Part shown: positions 41,963 through 52,559 of the stretch, piece after piece
Layout: every line of letters starts with the position of its first letter
How positions within the stretch are numbered: the stretch's first letter is position 1
NCBI RefSeq assembly: GCF_047511655.1
Contig: NC_133401.1
Location: 15,160,001-15,224,000 of the forward strand
Source: Castor canadensis
Lineage: Eukaryota; Chordata; Mammalia; Rodentia; Castoridae
Direction of reading: 5' to 3'
Length of the DNA: 64,000 bases
Position numbers and translations under genes: made by a program
The notes under the pieces: model-generated
The model's input: the letters and a program-made list of their open reading frames with translations, nothing else
The model's database searches: none
What the model was told of the DNA's origin: nothing

Positions 41963-42345
41963 AAGTAAAAAGAAAGCACTTTGGGTAAAATGCAAAAAAC
42001 CTCCAGAACTGGGGGCAGGGGTTGAGCTTTTCACTGGAAATAGCCACAACCAAGGTTAAGGGATGGATAACAAAAATTCAGTTCCAAAGAGGGAGACTCA
42101 CAAGAGAACAGATGCATCATCCACCATTCCACCCTCTGGAAATAATTTAAAAGGTTTTTTGTTTGTTTTTGAGAGTGCACTCTTAAGTGTGTGTGTGTGT
42201 GTGTGTGAATTTGTTTAAAGCATTGGGCAACATTTAATTTGCTCCTGGAATTCCAGCTCATCTTATGTGTGCTTAAGTTGACATTTTTTTCTGTATGCTT
42301 AATTTGTAAAATATGTGTGTGTGTGCCTGCAAACTGCATGGGTGT
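41963..42345 (+). other. Resumed outer-ERV sequence (probable) with (TG)n
   Basis: Continues after the inner provirus. It is stop-rich and holds a (tg)11 run at about 42187-42208. Not recognised as a specific gag segment. Confidence 0.4.
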
Positions 42346-42351
42346 GCTGTG

Positions 42352-42881
42352 TGAACCTAAGAGAGGCAGGGAATGAGAAATAAGACACACATAGACATAA
42401 AACAGAAAAACTGGGGATGGGAGGGCTGCACATTTCTGATGGGAAACATGAGCGCCTACCTGAGCCAGAGTGTTTATTTTATAGGTCAGTACAAGGAAAA
42501 GACTCAGGTAAAATCAAGCTTTAACAATTCTTGATGCAAGGTGAAAGGAGTGAGGTTTGGTGGGCTAATTTTCCTAAGGCTGTAGAAGCTTAATTACAGC
42601 CCATCAGTTTTGGAATCATCAAGGCATGCAGGACACCTTATCTAAGGGATTGATTGATCTGGCATCAGGGAGTCTCCTAACAGTTCTGGTACTTTATCTA
42701 GTTTTGCATCAGGGGCTGGGATGCAGACACAGCAGGTTGTATTCTTCAAGGAGATGTGAGAACAAAGGTGAAGACACCAGGTACTGGGAAAAATATGGTA
42801 GGAGAAACTGCAAACTTCTACATGGAGAGGCTGTGCAAACTCCATTATTCCCAGCCCAGGATTCATGCCTGGTCCCCAACA
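42352..42881 (-). mobile_element. LTR of a third ERV type (ERVK-like), minus strand
   Basis: The minus strand runs TGTTGGGGACCAGG (42881) to CTTAGGTTCA (42352), with AATAAA near 42470 and an R/U5-like end (ttttatgtctatgtgtgtcttatttctc). Flanks are both TG-rich ('gctgtg' left, 'tgtgtg' right), so a 6-bp duplication is plausible but not proven. No internal region. Confidence 0.65.
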
Positions 42882-43084
42882 TGTGTGTATGTGTAAGCAT
42901 CTTCAAGATGGTTCTTAAAGTGCTATTATAAGTTTAATGTGATATTCAAGGTAATGAAGAACCAGGGTGTTTATTTTAAAGATCTCTGTTATAAACCGCT
43001 TAAGCTTTTTACATACGAATATGTAAACATGTTGAGGATGGTTCTTATTACAAAGTCAATGTAAAAAAAATTGTTACTCTGTTC

Positions 43085-43310
43085 TGCTACCTTTAAGAAA
43101 ACCAGTTTTGAAACCCCACTGGAGGGGCCCTTTTGTTACCTTGTCTATCCCCACTGTAGTTAAAGTAGCAGAAATTGCTCCCTGGATCCACCACAGCTGA
43201 GTAAAGCCAGCCTGTCTGAGTGGGAGTGCATCACTGATTCAGCCTCACCATGCAAGATCACCCTCCGGAACACTTGTGCCCTTCCTTGGCAGGACCCTGC
43301 TTCCCAGGAG
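43085..43310 (+). pseudogene. Integrase C-terminus relic, outer ERV pol
   Basis: The plus frame reads HWRGPFVTLSIPT, VVKVAEIAPWIHHS, a stop, then VKPA. This is the C-terminal SH3-like domain and tail of gammaretroviral integrase, in the usual position just before env. The rest of pol is absent upstream. Confidence 0.85.
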
Positions 43311-43427
43311 ACAACAGGGGACTACCAACAATGGGACAACAGCTCTGTTGTAGTCACTCAGGAAGCTGACTAGTCTACACACTGCACACTGACAACACAC
43401 TGATGACACTCTGCGGAGGCTCGAACA

Positions 43428-44185
43428 TGGGATGCATCCTGCTCTCCTCTACACACTTGGACTCTTACTGTAGCAGGGAGGAGGATCAGAAGAAAACAGA
43501 CTAGGCCTGAGTCCTGAGAAAGTAGCAGGGAGGTAGGAATGGCATTGCAGAGAGATCAAACCTGAGAAATCTGAACATGAGGAAGGTCACGTAGCACCAG
43601 GGAGGGGAAAGTCACGTAGCACTAGGGTAAAGTAGGCAATAAAATTAAATATAACCATATATGGACTAGACCTTGCTTTTTGCTTCTGTAACCTGCTTGC
43701 AAGGGTATATAAGGTGAGACCCCTTTGTTCTTGGGGCTCAGCCTTTGGACATGAGTCCGCTGCTGGTACAATAAACATTGCTTCCTGCTAATTGCCTCAG
43801 GAGTCCCGTATCTCAGCTTGTAATTTCCCGAAACATTACCTTTTGGGTTGACCCTTGCAAGGTCTCCCCCATGTGCTGAATGTTATAAGAGAGCCACTGT
43901 TGGGACCTCTGTGCAGCCATACTTTGTATCGTGCACCCACCAACAGATCGAATGGTACATTGATTGGCTCATATACTCCCCAGGTTTGCGAGGTTGCCGG
44001 CAAGCGAGACTGTAAGTCATGGAAAATGGTGCAATGGGTCACGTCTTGGGAGCATGTTTGATGTTACCCTGCCTGGTTTCCCTGGTATTTTGGTCCATCA
44101 GGACCATTATAGAGGCCACTACAGAGAGAAAAACAGCTGCCCATGCAATGATGCTATGAAAATACAAACCCCTAAATCAGGATGA
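43428..44185 (+). pseudogene. env fragments, outer ERV, split by solo LTR
   Basis: A short start-like peptide MGCILLSSTHLDSY (about 43428-43468) is cut by the solo LTR. After it, a frame at 43855-44061 includes 'GSYTPQVCEVAGKRDCKSW', with env-like Cys spacing. The region between this and the polypurine tract has no transmembrane subunit, so most of env is deleted. The env assignment rests mainly on position. Confidence 0.5.
43469..43835 (+). mobile_element. Solo LTR of outer-ERV family
   Basis: Starts TGTAGCAGGG and ends CCGAAACA. TATA 'gggtatataagg' near 43703; aataaa at 43770-43775. Exact 4-bp duplication TTAC at 43465-43468 and 43836-43839. A 'gtagcac' segment near 43590-43625 is internally duplicated. 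Confidence 0.92.
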
Positions 44186-44216
44186 TGCTCTCTGATTGTA
44201 GGTGGGGCTGAGCATC

Positions 44217-44230
44217 AAAGGGGAGAATAA
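44217..44230 (+). other. Polypurine tract of outer ERV
   Basis: 'aaaggggagaataa' directly before the 3' LTR TG. Confidence 0.8.
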
Positions 44231-44569
44231 TGTAGCAGGGAGGAGGACCAGAAAAGATACAAACACATCTGTGTTCTGATAATGTAGCAGGAGGGAAGGG
44301 ATGGCACTGCAGGGAGATAAAACTTAAAGAATGTAAATGTGAGGAAGATTCACAGCACTGGGGGTGAAGTAGCCAGTAGAGGTACCTGCAACCATATATG
44401 GGTTAAACCTTGCTTTTTCCTTCTGGAACCTGCTTGTGAGTGTATATAAGGTGAGCCCCCTTTGTTCTCGGGGCTCAGCCTTTGGATGTGAATCCACTGA
44501 ACTGCTGCTGCTACACTAAAAATAAATATCGCTTCCTGAAAAGCCTTGGTGTTCGAGATTTCTGTAACA
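44231..44569 (+). repeat. 3' LTR of outer ERV
   Basis: Starts TGTAGCAGGG and ends TCTGTAACA. TATA 'tgtatataag' at 44441-44450; aataaa at 44521-44526. The nearest relative in the window is 35906-36265 (shared 'ctgaaaagccttggtgt' before the end). Confidence 0.9.
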
Positions 44570-44634
44570 CCATCACACCTGACTTGCTTTTGACACAGGA
44601 CCTTACAGGCATGTACCGCCATACACAGCTTCTC

Positions 44635-45215
44635 TAGCTATTTCTAGTTCTATCTCTAGAAGTAGAATTTTGGGTAAAAATTTATTCCAAATGCAAGACT
44701 CTGTGACAGTAATGCTTGGGCTATCATACAGACTAGAAGACCTGGTTGTTATCTTGAAGACAAAGTATTCATAGAATAAGTGTGAGGCATCCAGCGACAA
44801 AGGCCAACAGGCAATCCAGGTGACCTGCCTTAGGAACTCATAGGAAGGTAATTGCAGGTACTAGTGTTAGGTCATGACCAACTCTATAGAGGCAAACAGG
44901 AGCTTATTCTGTAAGTTTTAGCCCATATAAATTTTATTCTACTAATGTTAGCTGCAAAGTGAAACTCATAAGATCAGGTGATTAAACAGTTATCTGGAGG
45001 CTATCATGTCTAAGACGGTTCACATGTAAAATAATCCATCTGTGGAGAAGACATGAAAGGAAGCAAGATCAAGGGCTCTCATCAATATATCCAAGACATT
45101 GCTTGGGGGAAGTGAAGCCATTTTTCTACACAGGACATGGGGCATATTTGAAATCATACAATTAATATATTGCATGGCCACTATTACAATTATGCAGAAT
45201 ACCTACACAAAAAGA
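44635..45215. other. Unassigned sequence
   Basis: No frame above 70 codons and no nameable repeat. Confidence 0.4.
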
Positions 45216-45221
45216 ACATTG

Positions 45222-45350
45222 TGGCCAGGCATGGTGATGCATGCCTGTAATTCCAGCACTCCAGAGGAGGCAGAGGCAAGAGGATTGAGAGTTCAAGGCC
45301 ACCCTGGACTACATAGTGAGACCTTCTCGAAGTAAAAAAATAAAAAACAA
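45222..45350 (+). repeat. B1 SINE
   Basis: 'ggccaggcatggtgatgcatgcctgtaattcc' to 'aagtaaaaaaataaaaaacaaaag'. Confidence 0.9.
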
Positions 45351-46405
45351 AAGCATCATAATCACAATAGAAAATGAATGTTATTAATATATAGATATCT
45401 AACTTTCTAAATTTTATTTATTGATGTCTGATTATCAGTCTTTGTATATTGATATATACATATATCAGTGCAGTCATACTGTACATCCTATAACCTATTT
45501 TGTCTGTTGATAGTATATCTTGATTATTTCCCCAAGTTAACATATATCAATTTCATACCATTGCATATCATGGGTGTTCTGATATTCATTATGAACTTAG
45601 CTGTTTAGGCTTCTGAGCAATCCCTTGAACACCCTGTCCAGCTCCCATGTCTTGACCATCCGGTTTTAGCCCTGAGCCCATGGAGGAGACTCTGGCTTGG
45701 GCCATGTGGCCCCTTCTCGGCCTGGAGAGGTGGCAATGGAGCGAGGAAGATGTGATGTGGGCAGGACTGAGTTGGCTATTCCCAGGTGTGGACCAGCAGC
45801 CTCAGAACCAGGCACTGCCAGAAACCTTCCCGATGAAGAACCGTTGGTTTGGTATGGGATTTTAAATTCCATAAATGACTTACGGGATATGAAGTGGAAG
45901 CAGGAAAAAAGGTGATAGAAGTTTGTAAGGCTGGGACTCTGTGGCACCCCTGGTCTAATGCTTCTTTTTCCTCCCTCAGTTCTGTTTTTTCTGCATTCTG
46001 TGCTTCACCAATAGAGGAACCCGTGGAACACTAATTAGTCCTCACGATTCTAGAACCATGACTGATATAAGTGGGTGTTTTTTCTCTCTTTGAAATATTC
46101 TGATATTTTCTTAGTTATTCTAAAGACTTCTACTTATCAGAACTCCATTGCTAAACCCAGTTCTCAGCCCCTATTCCAGTACAGGGTGATGTGAAATAGC
46201 TCAGTCTCCTTCCTAGACATTCCTCCCTTTTCCAACCAATATTCCAACTGAACATTTAACACATCTCCTGTGTGTCCAGTCTTCCATCAACAGCTGTGAT
46301 GGAGCAGAGGAGGAGTGGAGTCCTTTGAGGATTTAAACTTCTGCCAAATATTAACTTAAAGAAATATGCTTAGCAGTTAGCATACTTTTACTTGGATCCA
46401 AGGAA
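45351..46405. other. Unassigned; AT-rich then GC-rich
   Basis: 45351-45600 is AT-rich with TATATA words. 45620-45920 has overlapping 61-93-aa frames on both strands (for example a plus frame ending NSINDLRDMKWKQEKR) that I cannot match to a family; a broken retrocopy is possible. Nothing else seen. Confidence 0.35.
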
Positions 46406-46411
46406 CGCTAG

Positions 46412-46500
46412 ATTTTTTTTTTGGAGGGTGCTAGGATGTAACCCAGGGCTCTGCACATGCTAGGCTAACACTCTACCACTGAGCCATACTCCCAGTCCAA
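46412..46500 (-). repeat. ID-like SINE, antisense
   Basis: 'tttttttttggagggtgctaggatgtaacccagggc' to 'accactgagccatactcccagtcc'. Confidence 0.8.
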
Positions 46501-46734
46501 GGAAAACTACTAGTGGATTGATTTAATCTCTCAAAGGCACTAATAGAATTCACAGAAGAGGAGGAGATGTTTGGAAGCAATAGTTTTCTTTTTCAGGGTA
46601 AGCTGCTGACAAGAGAGCAGTTAGCAAAGAAGCCAGTCAGGATTCTCTGCCCTTGGACAGCTGCATAGACACCCAAATAGCAGGTGTATTCATTTATGCA
46701 TTTTCTGGAGGAACTTTGATGCATTTTGTTTTAT

Positions 46735-47035
46735 TTTATTTTCGGTACTGGAGGTTGAACTCAGGGCTTCATGCCACTTCAGGCACACTCAAGCCCTTTT
46801 CACTTTTAGTTTTTGGGGATAGGGTCTCGTGTTTATGCCCAGATTGACCTGGACAGTGCTCCTCCTATTTACACTTTCTGTGTAGCTGGGATGAGAAGCA
46901 TGCACCACCATACCTTTCTTGTTTGTTGAGATGGGGTCTGTTTTCTTGGTCTGTGCTGGCCTTAAACTATGGTCATCATATCTGCTTCCTGAGTATCTGG
47001 GGTTACAGGTGTGAGTCACTGGTGCCCAGCTGAGC
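46735..47035 (-). repeat. ID + B1 + B1 SINE, antisense
   Basis: 'tattttcggtactggaggttgaactcagggc' to 'gtgagtcactggtgcccagct'. Confidence 0.9.
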
Positions 47036-47305
47036 TTGGGTGTTTAACTTGGCATAGAAGGACAGGATGTCTCGGGTGGCGTCCTTTGTTTGGCCATTTC
47101 CTTTCTGTAATTTCTCATTCCCTTGTCAAATCTGTAGTGTGATGAGTTAGTGATGAGAGGTCCACTGGACCACACAGAAGAACCTGGAACTTCTCCACAG
47201 ACCCAAAATCCCAGAGATAAGATGGAATGTGAGATTGTGGGGCTGTGACTTCAATTTTTGGAGGTCACATGCTATGTGAGGATTTTCAGTTTAAAGAGAG
47301 CGTGA

Positions 47306-47545
47306 AAGCAAGGTGTGGTGGCCCATGTCTATGGGCCCAGCACTCGGGAGGCTGAGGCAGGAGGATGGAAGGTCAAGTTCAGCCTGAACTGCATAGGGAG
47401 ACCCTAACTCAAAAACAAAAAACAAACAAAAATGGGCAAGGTATGGTGGCACCCACTTATAACCTCACTACTGAGAGGTGGAGATAGGAGGATTGAGGTT
47501 TCAGGCCAACCTGGGCAAAAAGCCAGACCTTGTCTCAAAAACAGG
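47306..47545 (+). repeat. Two B1 SINEs in tandem
   Basis: 'gcaaggtgtggtggcccatgtc' with tail 'aaaaacaaaaaacaaacaaaaa', then 'gggcaaggtatggtggcacccac' ending 'tctcaaaaac'. Confidence 0.85.
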
Positions 47546-47764
47546 CCTGATGAATATGGTGGATGTATTTTGTATTTGAGTGTGAAAATAGAACAATGGA
47601 ACCTGTTGAAATTGTTCTAAGAAGTGAGGGAGGGGATAAGGGATAACAATGGAGGGGAAAATATAATTAAGATAGATTGTAATCACATATGTAAATGTCA
47701 CAGTGTATCCGCCCCCCCCATATAACTATTACATACTACTTAAAAAAAAAGAAGAAAGGAACCC

Positions 47765-47950
47765 AGGCTTGATATGGTGGTGCACACCTGTAGTCCCTGC
47801 TACTTGGGAGGCAAAGGTAAAAGGATCAAAGACAAGCCCAGGGGTAAAAAAACACAAGACCCTATCTTGTGCTCATACTGGTGTTTGAACTCAGGGCCTC
47901 CCACTTGCAAGGCAGGTGCTCTTACCAATTGATCCATTCCACCAGCCCAT
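47765..47950. repeat. B1 (plus) joined to ID (minus)
   Basis: 'gcttgatatggtggtgcacacctg' on plus to about 47870, then 'atactggtgtttgaactcagggcc...cattccaccagccc' on minus: a head-to-head junction. Confidence 0.8.
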
Positions 47951-48119
47951 TGTGGTATTTTTTTTTATCATGAAGTATTGTACAAATAGTTAACCCCAAC
48001 TACTTCTGGTCGGGAATGCAGCAAGTCTGTTCCCAATCCCAGATCTGCCAAACAGAATCTGAATTTATATAAAGTTCTACCCAAAGATTTTTATTTACTT
48101 ATGTACTCTATTTGTTTTT

Positions 48120-48190
48120 TCTTGTTTCAATACTGGGCCTTGCGCTTCCCAGGCAAGTGCTCTACCGCTTGAGCCATACCCCCAGCTCCC
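48120..48190 (-). repeat. ID-like SINE, antisense
   Basis: 'tttcaatactgggccttgcgcttcccaggcaagtgctctaccgcttgagccatacccccagc'. Confidence 0.85.
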
Positions 48191-48265
48191 CTGTAATTTT
48201 ATACACATTGAAGTGAGAAGCATTGCTCTTTGTTATTTTCTGAGCCACATGCAGGGACAATAGAG

Positions 48266-48358
48266 ACAGGGCTGGAGGAATGATACATGCAGTACAGCAC
48301 TTGCCTTGCAAGCACAAAGCCCTGAGTTCAAATGCCAGTGTCTCCCCACGCCCCAAAT
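48266..48358 (+). repeat. ID-like SINE
   Basis: 'gacagggctggaggaatgatacatgcagtacagcacttgcc' to 'caaatgccagtgtctcc'. Confidence 0.85.
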
Positions 48359-48507
48359 AGCCAGGAACAGAGACCTGATATACTTCGACTTTTGAGAGCC
48401 TCTTCACTTCTGTTCATTTAAGCTAAATGAGCAGAATTCATCTAACACTGAAGTAAACACATTCCTTTACTGAAAATAAATTTGAACTTCAAAGTCACAA
48501 CCTATAA

Positions 48508-48695
48508 GCTGGGTGCCAGTGGCTCACCCCTTTTATCCTAGCTACTCAGGAGGCAGACATCAGGAGGATCACAGTTCGAAGCCAGCCTGGGTGAATAGTT
48601 CCCCAAGACCCTGTCTCAAAAAACCCTTCACAAAAATAGAGCTGGTGGAGCGGCTCAAGGTGTAGGCCTGACTTCAAGCAAAAAAAGAAAGTTAC
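48508..48695 (+). repeat. B1 + ID-like SINE
   Basis: 'gctgggtgccagtggctcacccc' to 'gtgtaggcctgacttcaagcaaaaaaag'. Confidence 0.9.
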
Positions 48696-48837
48696 AACCT
48701 GTGAACTTTGCCATTAACGTGGAGTTAAATCCTAAAAATGTTCCAGCGTCTCATGAAACATCTTGTCTTCCTCCTAGCAAAACAACAACAGTAACAATAA
48801 TAGTTAGCAGGGTGCTTACTGGGTTTATCACTGAAAA

Positions 48838-49080
48838 GAAAAGTTATGGAAGGATCAGAGCTCAAGGCCAGCCTGGACAAAAAGTTTGCTAGACCCTGTC
48901 CTAACCAATAACAGCTGGCTGTGGTGGTGTGCGCCTGTCACCCGGGTGATGTTGGAAGCATAACAGAAGGATCGTAGTCCAGGCTTGTCCCAGGCCTAAT
49001 GCTAGACCCTAAAGCAAAAAAGGCTGAAGGCATGGTTTACAAGTGTGAGGCCCTGAGTTAAAACCCTGCTACTTCAAAAG
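48838..49080 (+). repeat. B1-ID SINE, 5' truncated
   Basis: Enters at 'aagttatggaaggatcagagctc', second half 'gctggctgtggtggtgtgcgcctgtc', ID remnant 'ggctgaaggcatggtttac'. Confidence 0.8.
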
Positions 49081-49084
49081 GTCT

Positions 49085-50765
49085 ACTCCATTTTACATTC
49101 CTTCTGCAAGTGGAGACTGCATACATAATGGCAGACATGACCACATTACTGGAGGAAGGAAAGAGCTCTGGATGGGCATGAGGGAAGGCCAAGAAGTTGG
49201 AGCCCAGGAGAGGGAAGGGAGCAGCATCGTTGCAGGGAACAGCCTCACAGGTCACAGAGAAGGGCGGGGAGGAGGGACATCTGGGACAGCGTTTGGGAGC
49301 TTCCTATGAAGGCCCCAGGCCTGTGGAGTGAAGCCCCAGCCCCTGAGGAAACAGAGATCTCAGTTTGAGCCACCAAAGGGACGCCGTCTTGATCCCAGCT
49401 ACCATTCTTCCTTTGTTAGTTTTCCTCCCATTTTAGAAAGGAGGGTATTTTTTGTTAGTTTCCAATGAAACCATTTTACTTCTCTCACTCAGCTGTGTGG
49501 GAGTGAAGACATGCCTCATTTATAAATAATGCTGAGCATGCTGTACTGAGTGTTCATTCTTAGTGTGTGCTGGGCAGTATTCATAGCAAGCACAACAAGA
49601 CTGGGAACTCCCCCAGGTCCATACCATTTACCTTAGAGTAGGAGAGAAACATAAAGTAAGAAAATAGATAAATAATATCTCTCAATGGTAAGTAGCATAA
49701 AGGAGTAGAAAACGGTGGGAATGCCCAGGGAAAGCTTTCTTGAACAGAGACGTGGGATCAAGCTCTGTGAATATCTGTTAGAGGAGTTTGTCAGTCACAG
49801 TGAACAGTATGTGCAAAGGCCCTGGGGTGAGAAAGGAACCTTATCAGACCTTTATAAGAAGTTCAGTTGACATTGGAGCGTGTGCTATGAAATTAGGCAG
49901 GAGAGCTAGGCAAGGGCCAGATAGTGACCATTTTATTTTTGTTGCTTGTGGAATTTGGGCTATTTGTTGATATGTCTTTCCTTGGTATTTGTATTTTTGA
50001 TGTTTTTGAAGATTACAGGCTAGTGATTTTTCAGCACTGTTCCTCAGTTTGGGTTTGCCTGCTCTTTCCTTCTAATTAAGTTTAGATTATGGATTTTTGG
50101 CAGAATTTCACAAACTTCTGTCTTTTTCTTTTTGCAATTCTGTCTCATGTAATGCAAATACTTTGTCATTGGTGATATTGCACTTGATGATGGTGGTGTC
50201 TGGCTTCCTCCTTGAAAAATTACTTCAGTAAGTATTTTGTAGGGAGGATCTTTGAGTCTGTCACACATCCTGGCTCTCCTTAAACTTTCAGTGTATTCAC
50301 ACCTTGGATTTCTAGTTGGTGGGTTGTTCTTCCCACTATTTATTTAGAAGCTCAAACTATTTGAGCTTGTTTCAGATTTGGTCAGTGGGAACCTTTCACG
50401 ATGGCTTGGCATCCTTTGTATATCTGCATCATTATTGAGTACTTCCTGGTTTTCTGACACAACGAGGTGTTCCAAGCCTGTCTTCTACTTTTCCTGGTCC
50501 AATCCTCTCATCTATCTGGTTACTTTAGCATACTGTGTGTTTGTCTTCTAAATTGTATAGGGGGAAAAGCAAAGAATTATAAACCAAAGACCAATACTCT
50601 GACGTTTATATTTTATCTATATAGTCATCTTTCCCCATATTCTGAATTTTTTCTTATAGCTTCTAGTTACTGTCTAGAGTCCTTTCATTCAGTCTGAAGA
50701 ACTCCTAATATTTCTTGTTGGGCAGGTCTACTGGTAATAACTAACTCCTTAGCTTTTGTTTATCT
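49085..50765. other. Unassigned, with probable old repeats
   Basis: 49770-49940 (gaacagtatgtgcaaaggccctgggg...gcaggagagctaggcaagggccagatag) has the style of an ancient mammalian interspersed repeat. 49960-50300 and 50650-50765 look like old L1 text in antisense. No gene signal. Confidence 0.4.
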
Positions 50766-50771
50766 GGAATT

Positions 50772-50912
50772 TTAGCCAAGAGTGGTGGTACATGTCTATA
50801 ATCTCAGCTACTTGGGAGGTAGTGGTAGGAGGATCACGAGTTCAAGGCCAGCACAGGCAAAAGTTAGTAAGACCCTGTCTCAAAAAACAAATAGAAAACA
50901 AAAGGACCGGAG
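50772..50912 (+). repeat. B1 SINE with purine-rich 3' extension
   Basis: 'gccaagagtggtggtacatgtctataatctcag' with A-rich tail, followed by a GGAA/GGGA run to about 50990. Confidence 0.85.
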
Positions 50913-50919
50913 GTTTGGT

Positions 50920-50990
50920 AGAGGGGAAGGAAGGGAGGGAGGGAGGGACAGAGGAGGGGAAGGAAGGCAGGAAGGTAGGAGGGTCTTAAT
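50920..50990 (+). repeat. (GGAA/GGGA)n purine tract
   Basis: 'ggggaaggaagggagggagggaggg...aggaaggcaggaagg'. Confidence 0.9.
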
Positions 50991-51240
50991 TTTGCCTTCT
51001 TTCTTGAAGGGTAGTTTTGCAGGATATAAAATTCTTGTTTGACAGTTCTTTTCTTTCAGAACTTTAAATTTACCATTCTGCTGCCTTCTGCCCACTCTGG
51101 TTTCTGTTGAGAGATTCCTTGCAATGAAGGTAAACATCTGTGCTGGCCCTTCAGGGCCACCTTTTCTCTAGTTGTGCTGCTGCTGAAGACTGGGGGATGA
51201 CAGTCCTTGGAGACACAGCATTCCAGCTCATAGGCCACTC
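50991..51240 (-). mobile_element. Old L1 segment, antisense
   Basis: 'gaagggtagttttgcaggatataaaattcttgtttgacagttcttttctttcagaac' is a familiar L1M segment read backwards. Confidence 0.6.
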
Positions 51241-51354
51241 ATCCCCCAGCTCTGCCTGGATGAGAAATGGGGGGATGGTAGCTTATTTGTTCTGGCTACT
51301 CTCTTACCTCTTTCTTCATCCAGCAGTCCCCTCCTGTTATGTAAATATTCACTC

Positions 51355-51440
51355 AGGAGCTGGGGGTGTGGCTCAAGTGGTACTGCACCTGACTATAAGC
51401 CCAAGGCTCGGAGTTCAAACCCCAATATCTCAAAAAAAAG
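51355..51440 (+). repeat. ID-like SINE
   Basis: 'aggagctgggggtgtggctcaagtggtactgcacctgac' to 'caaaccccaatatctcaaaaaaaagc'; its tail grades into a purine microsatellite. Confidence 0.9.
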
Positions 51441-51562
51441 CAAGCAAGCAAGAAAGAAAGAGGAGAAGAGAAGATAAGTCGAAGAGAGGAGAGGGGAGGA
51501 GAGAAGAGAAGAGAGGGGAGGGGAGGGGACAGAAGGAGAGGGGAGGGAAGAAGAGGAGAGAA
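51441..51562 (+). repeat. (GAAA/GAGAGGGGA)n purine tract
   Basis: Begins as (aagc)n/(aaag)n at the SINE tail and becomes gagaggggaggagag-like repeats. Frames on either strand are compositional. Confidence 0.9.
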
Positions 51563-51755
51563 GCTGGGCATGGTGGCTCATGCCTGTAATCCTAGATACT
51601 TGGGAGGATCACAGTCCAGGTCAGCCTGGGCATAAAGCGAGACCCTATATGAAAAAAACTAAAGCAAAAAGGGCTGGGTGCATGGCTGAAGGGGTAGAGT
51701 ATCTGCCTAACAAGCGTGAGGCCTGAGTTCAAATCCCAGTACCACCAAAAAATAA
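51563..51755 (+). repeat. B1 + ID-like SINE
   Basis: 'gctgggcatggtggctcatgcctg' to 'caaatcccagtaccaccaaaaaataaaatg'. Confidence 0.95.
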
Positions 51756-51899
51756 AATGAATTATTTGATCAGGTTCCAGAACTTTGAACTTGTTGATAC
51801 CAATTTCTTTCTAGGTCAAAGTTCGCTTTGATGGACAGACCAATTCCTAGAGCTTTTACTCCATCATTTCGGGTGACACTACTCCTACAAATTAATTTA

Positions 51900-52240
51900 A
51901 TTATTAATATGTCTGGATTTTAGCTTACCATTTGGTATTTATTTTTTGTTTCCCAAGTTCTTTGTCCTTTTTTCCTCACCTTCTTGGATTAATCAAACAT
52001 TTTTCAGTATTCCATGTCTTCTCTTCTGTTACCTTTTAGCTATGGCTTGCTGTATTATTAGTGCTCACTTTTAGAATTACAATATGCATCCTTAATTTAT
52101 CAGTCAACTTAAAATTAATGTTAATTACACTTTGCTGTGTAACATGAGACTCTCACTGCATTGTAAACTTCAGCCTGAAGAACTTCCTTTAACATTTCTT
52201 CTGTTGTAGTGCTGCTAGCAACTAATTCTGTCATCTTATT
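51900..52240 (-). mobile_element. Old L1 segment, antisense (probable)
   Basis: 'cttcagcctgaagaacttcctttaacatttcttctgttgtagtgctgctagcaac' matches L1M-type text read backwards. Confidence 0.55.
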
Positions 52241-52242
52241 TC

Positions 52243-52350
52243 ATTTCATTTGGCAGTACTGGGGTTTGAACCCAGGGTCCCATGCTTGGGTTCTACCGTT
52301 TGAGCCACTCTGCCAGCCCTTTTTTATGCTGGGTATTTTTGAGATATTGT
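52243..52350 (-). repeat. ID-like SINE, antisense
   Basis: 'ttggcagtactggggtttgaacccagggtcc' to 'gttctaccgtttgagccactctgccagccc'. Confidence 0.9.
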
Positions 52351-52414
52351 CTTGCTTTTCATGCAGTTCCATCCACTTTCCTGCAAATGGCATAATTTCC
52401 TTCTTCTTTGCAGC

Positions 52415-52468
52415 TTATATATATATATACACACACACAAACATATATATATGTGTGTATGTATATAT
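52415..52468. repeat. (TA)n/(CA)n microsatellite
   Basis: 'tatatatatatatacacacacac...acatatatatatgtgtgtatgtatata', partly self-complementary. Confidence 0.9.
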
Positions 52469-52473
52469 TTATT

Positions 52474-52555
52474 ATTTGGCAGTACTGGGGTTTAAACTTA
52501 GGGCTTTGAGCTTGCTAGGCAGGGGATCTACCATTTGAGCCATGCTTCCAGCATA
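52474..52555 (-). repeat. ID-like SINE, antisense
   Basis: 'tttggcagtactggggtttaaacttagggc' to 'ccatttgagccatgcttccagc'. Confidence 0.9.
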
Positions 52556-52559
52556 GCCA

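Larger units (their letters stand above)
35906..44569 (+). mobile_element. Outer endogenous gammaretrovirus-like element (ERV-Pro), composite locus
   Basis: Bounded by related plus-strand LTRs at 35906-36265 and 44231-44569. After the 5' LTR come a tRNA-Pro-like primer site, a leader with a possible donor (ctg|gtaaga at about 36480), a broken gag start, a large deletion, an integrase C-terminal relic, env fragments and a polypurine tract. Three younger insertions lie inside: 36701-41958 (minus provirus), about 42352-42881 (minus LTR) and 43469-43835 (solo LTR). Once these are subtracted, only about 2.5 kb of the original element remains. No matching 4-bp duplication was found at its outer ends; the flanking SINE text suggests one insertion. 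Confidence 0.8.

Noticed and set aside
35906-44569. CRISPR array or tandem gene cassette suggested by repeated similar blocks
   Set aside because: The repeats are LTRs hundreds of bases long with primer sites and polypurine tracts; no short regularly spaced repeats occur anywhere in the window.
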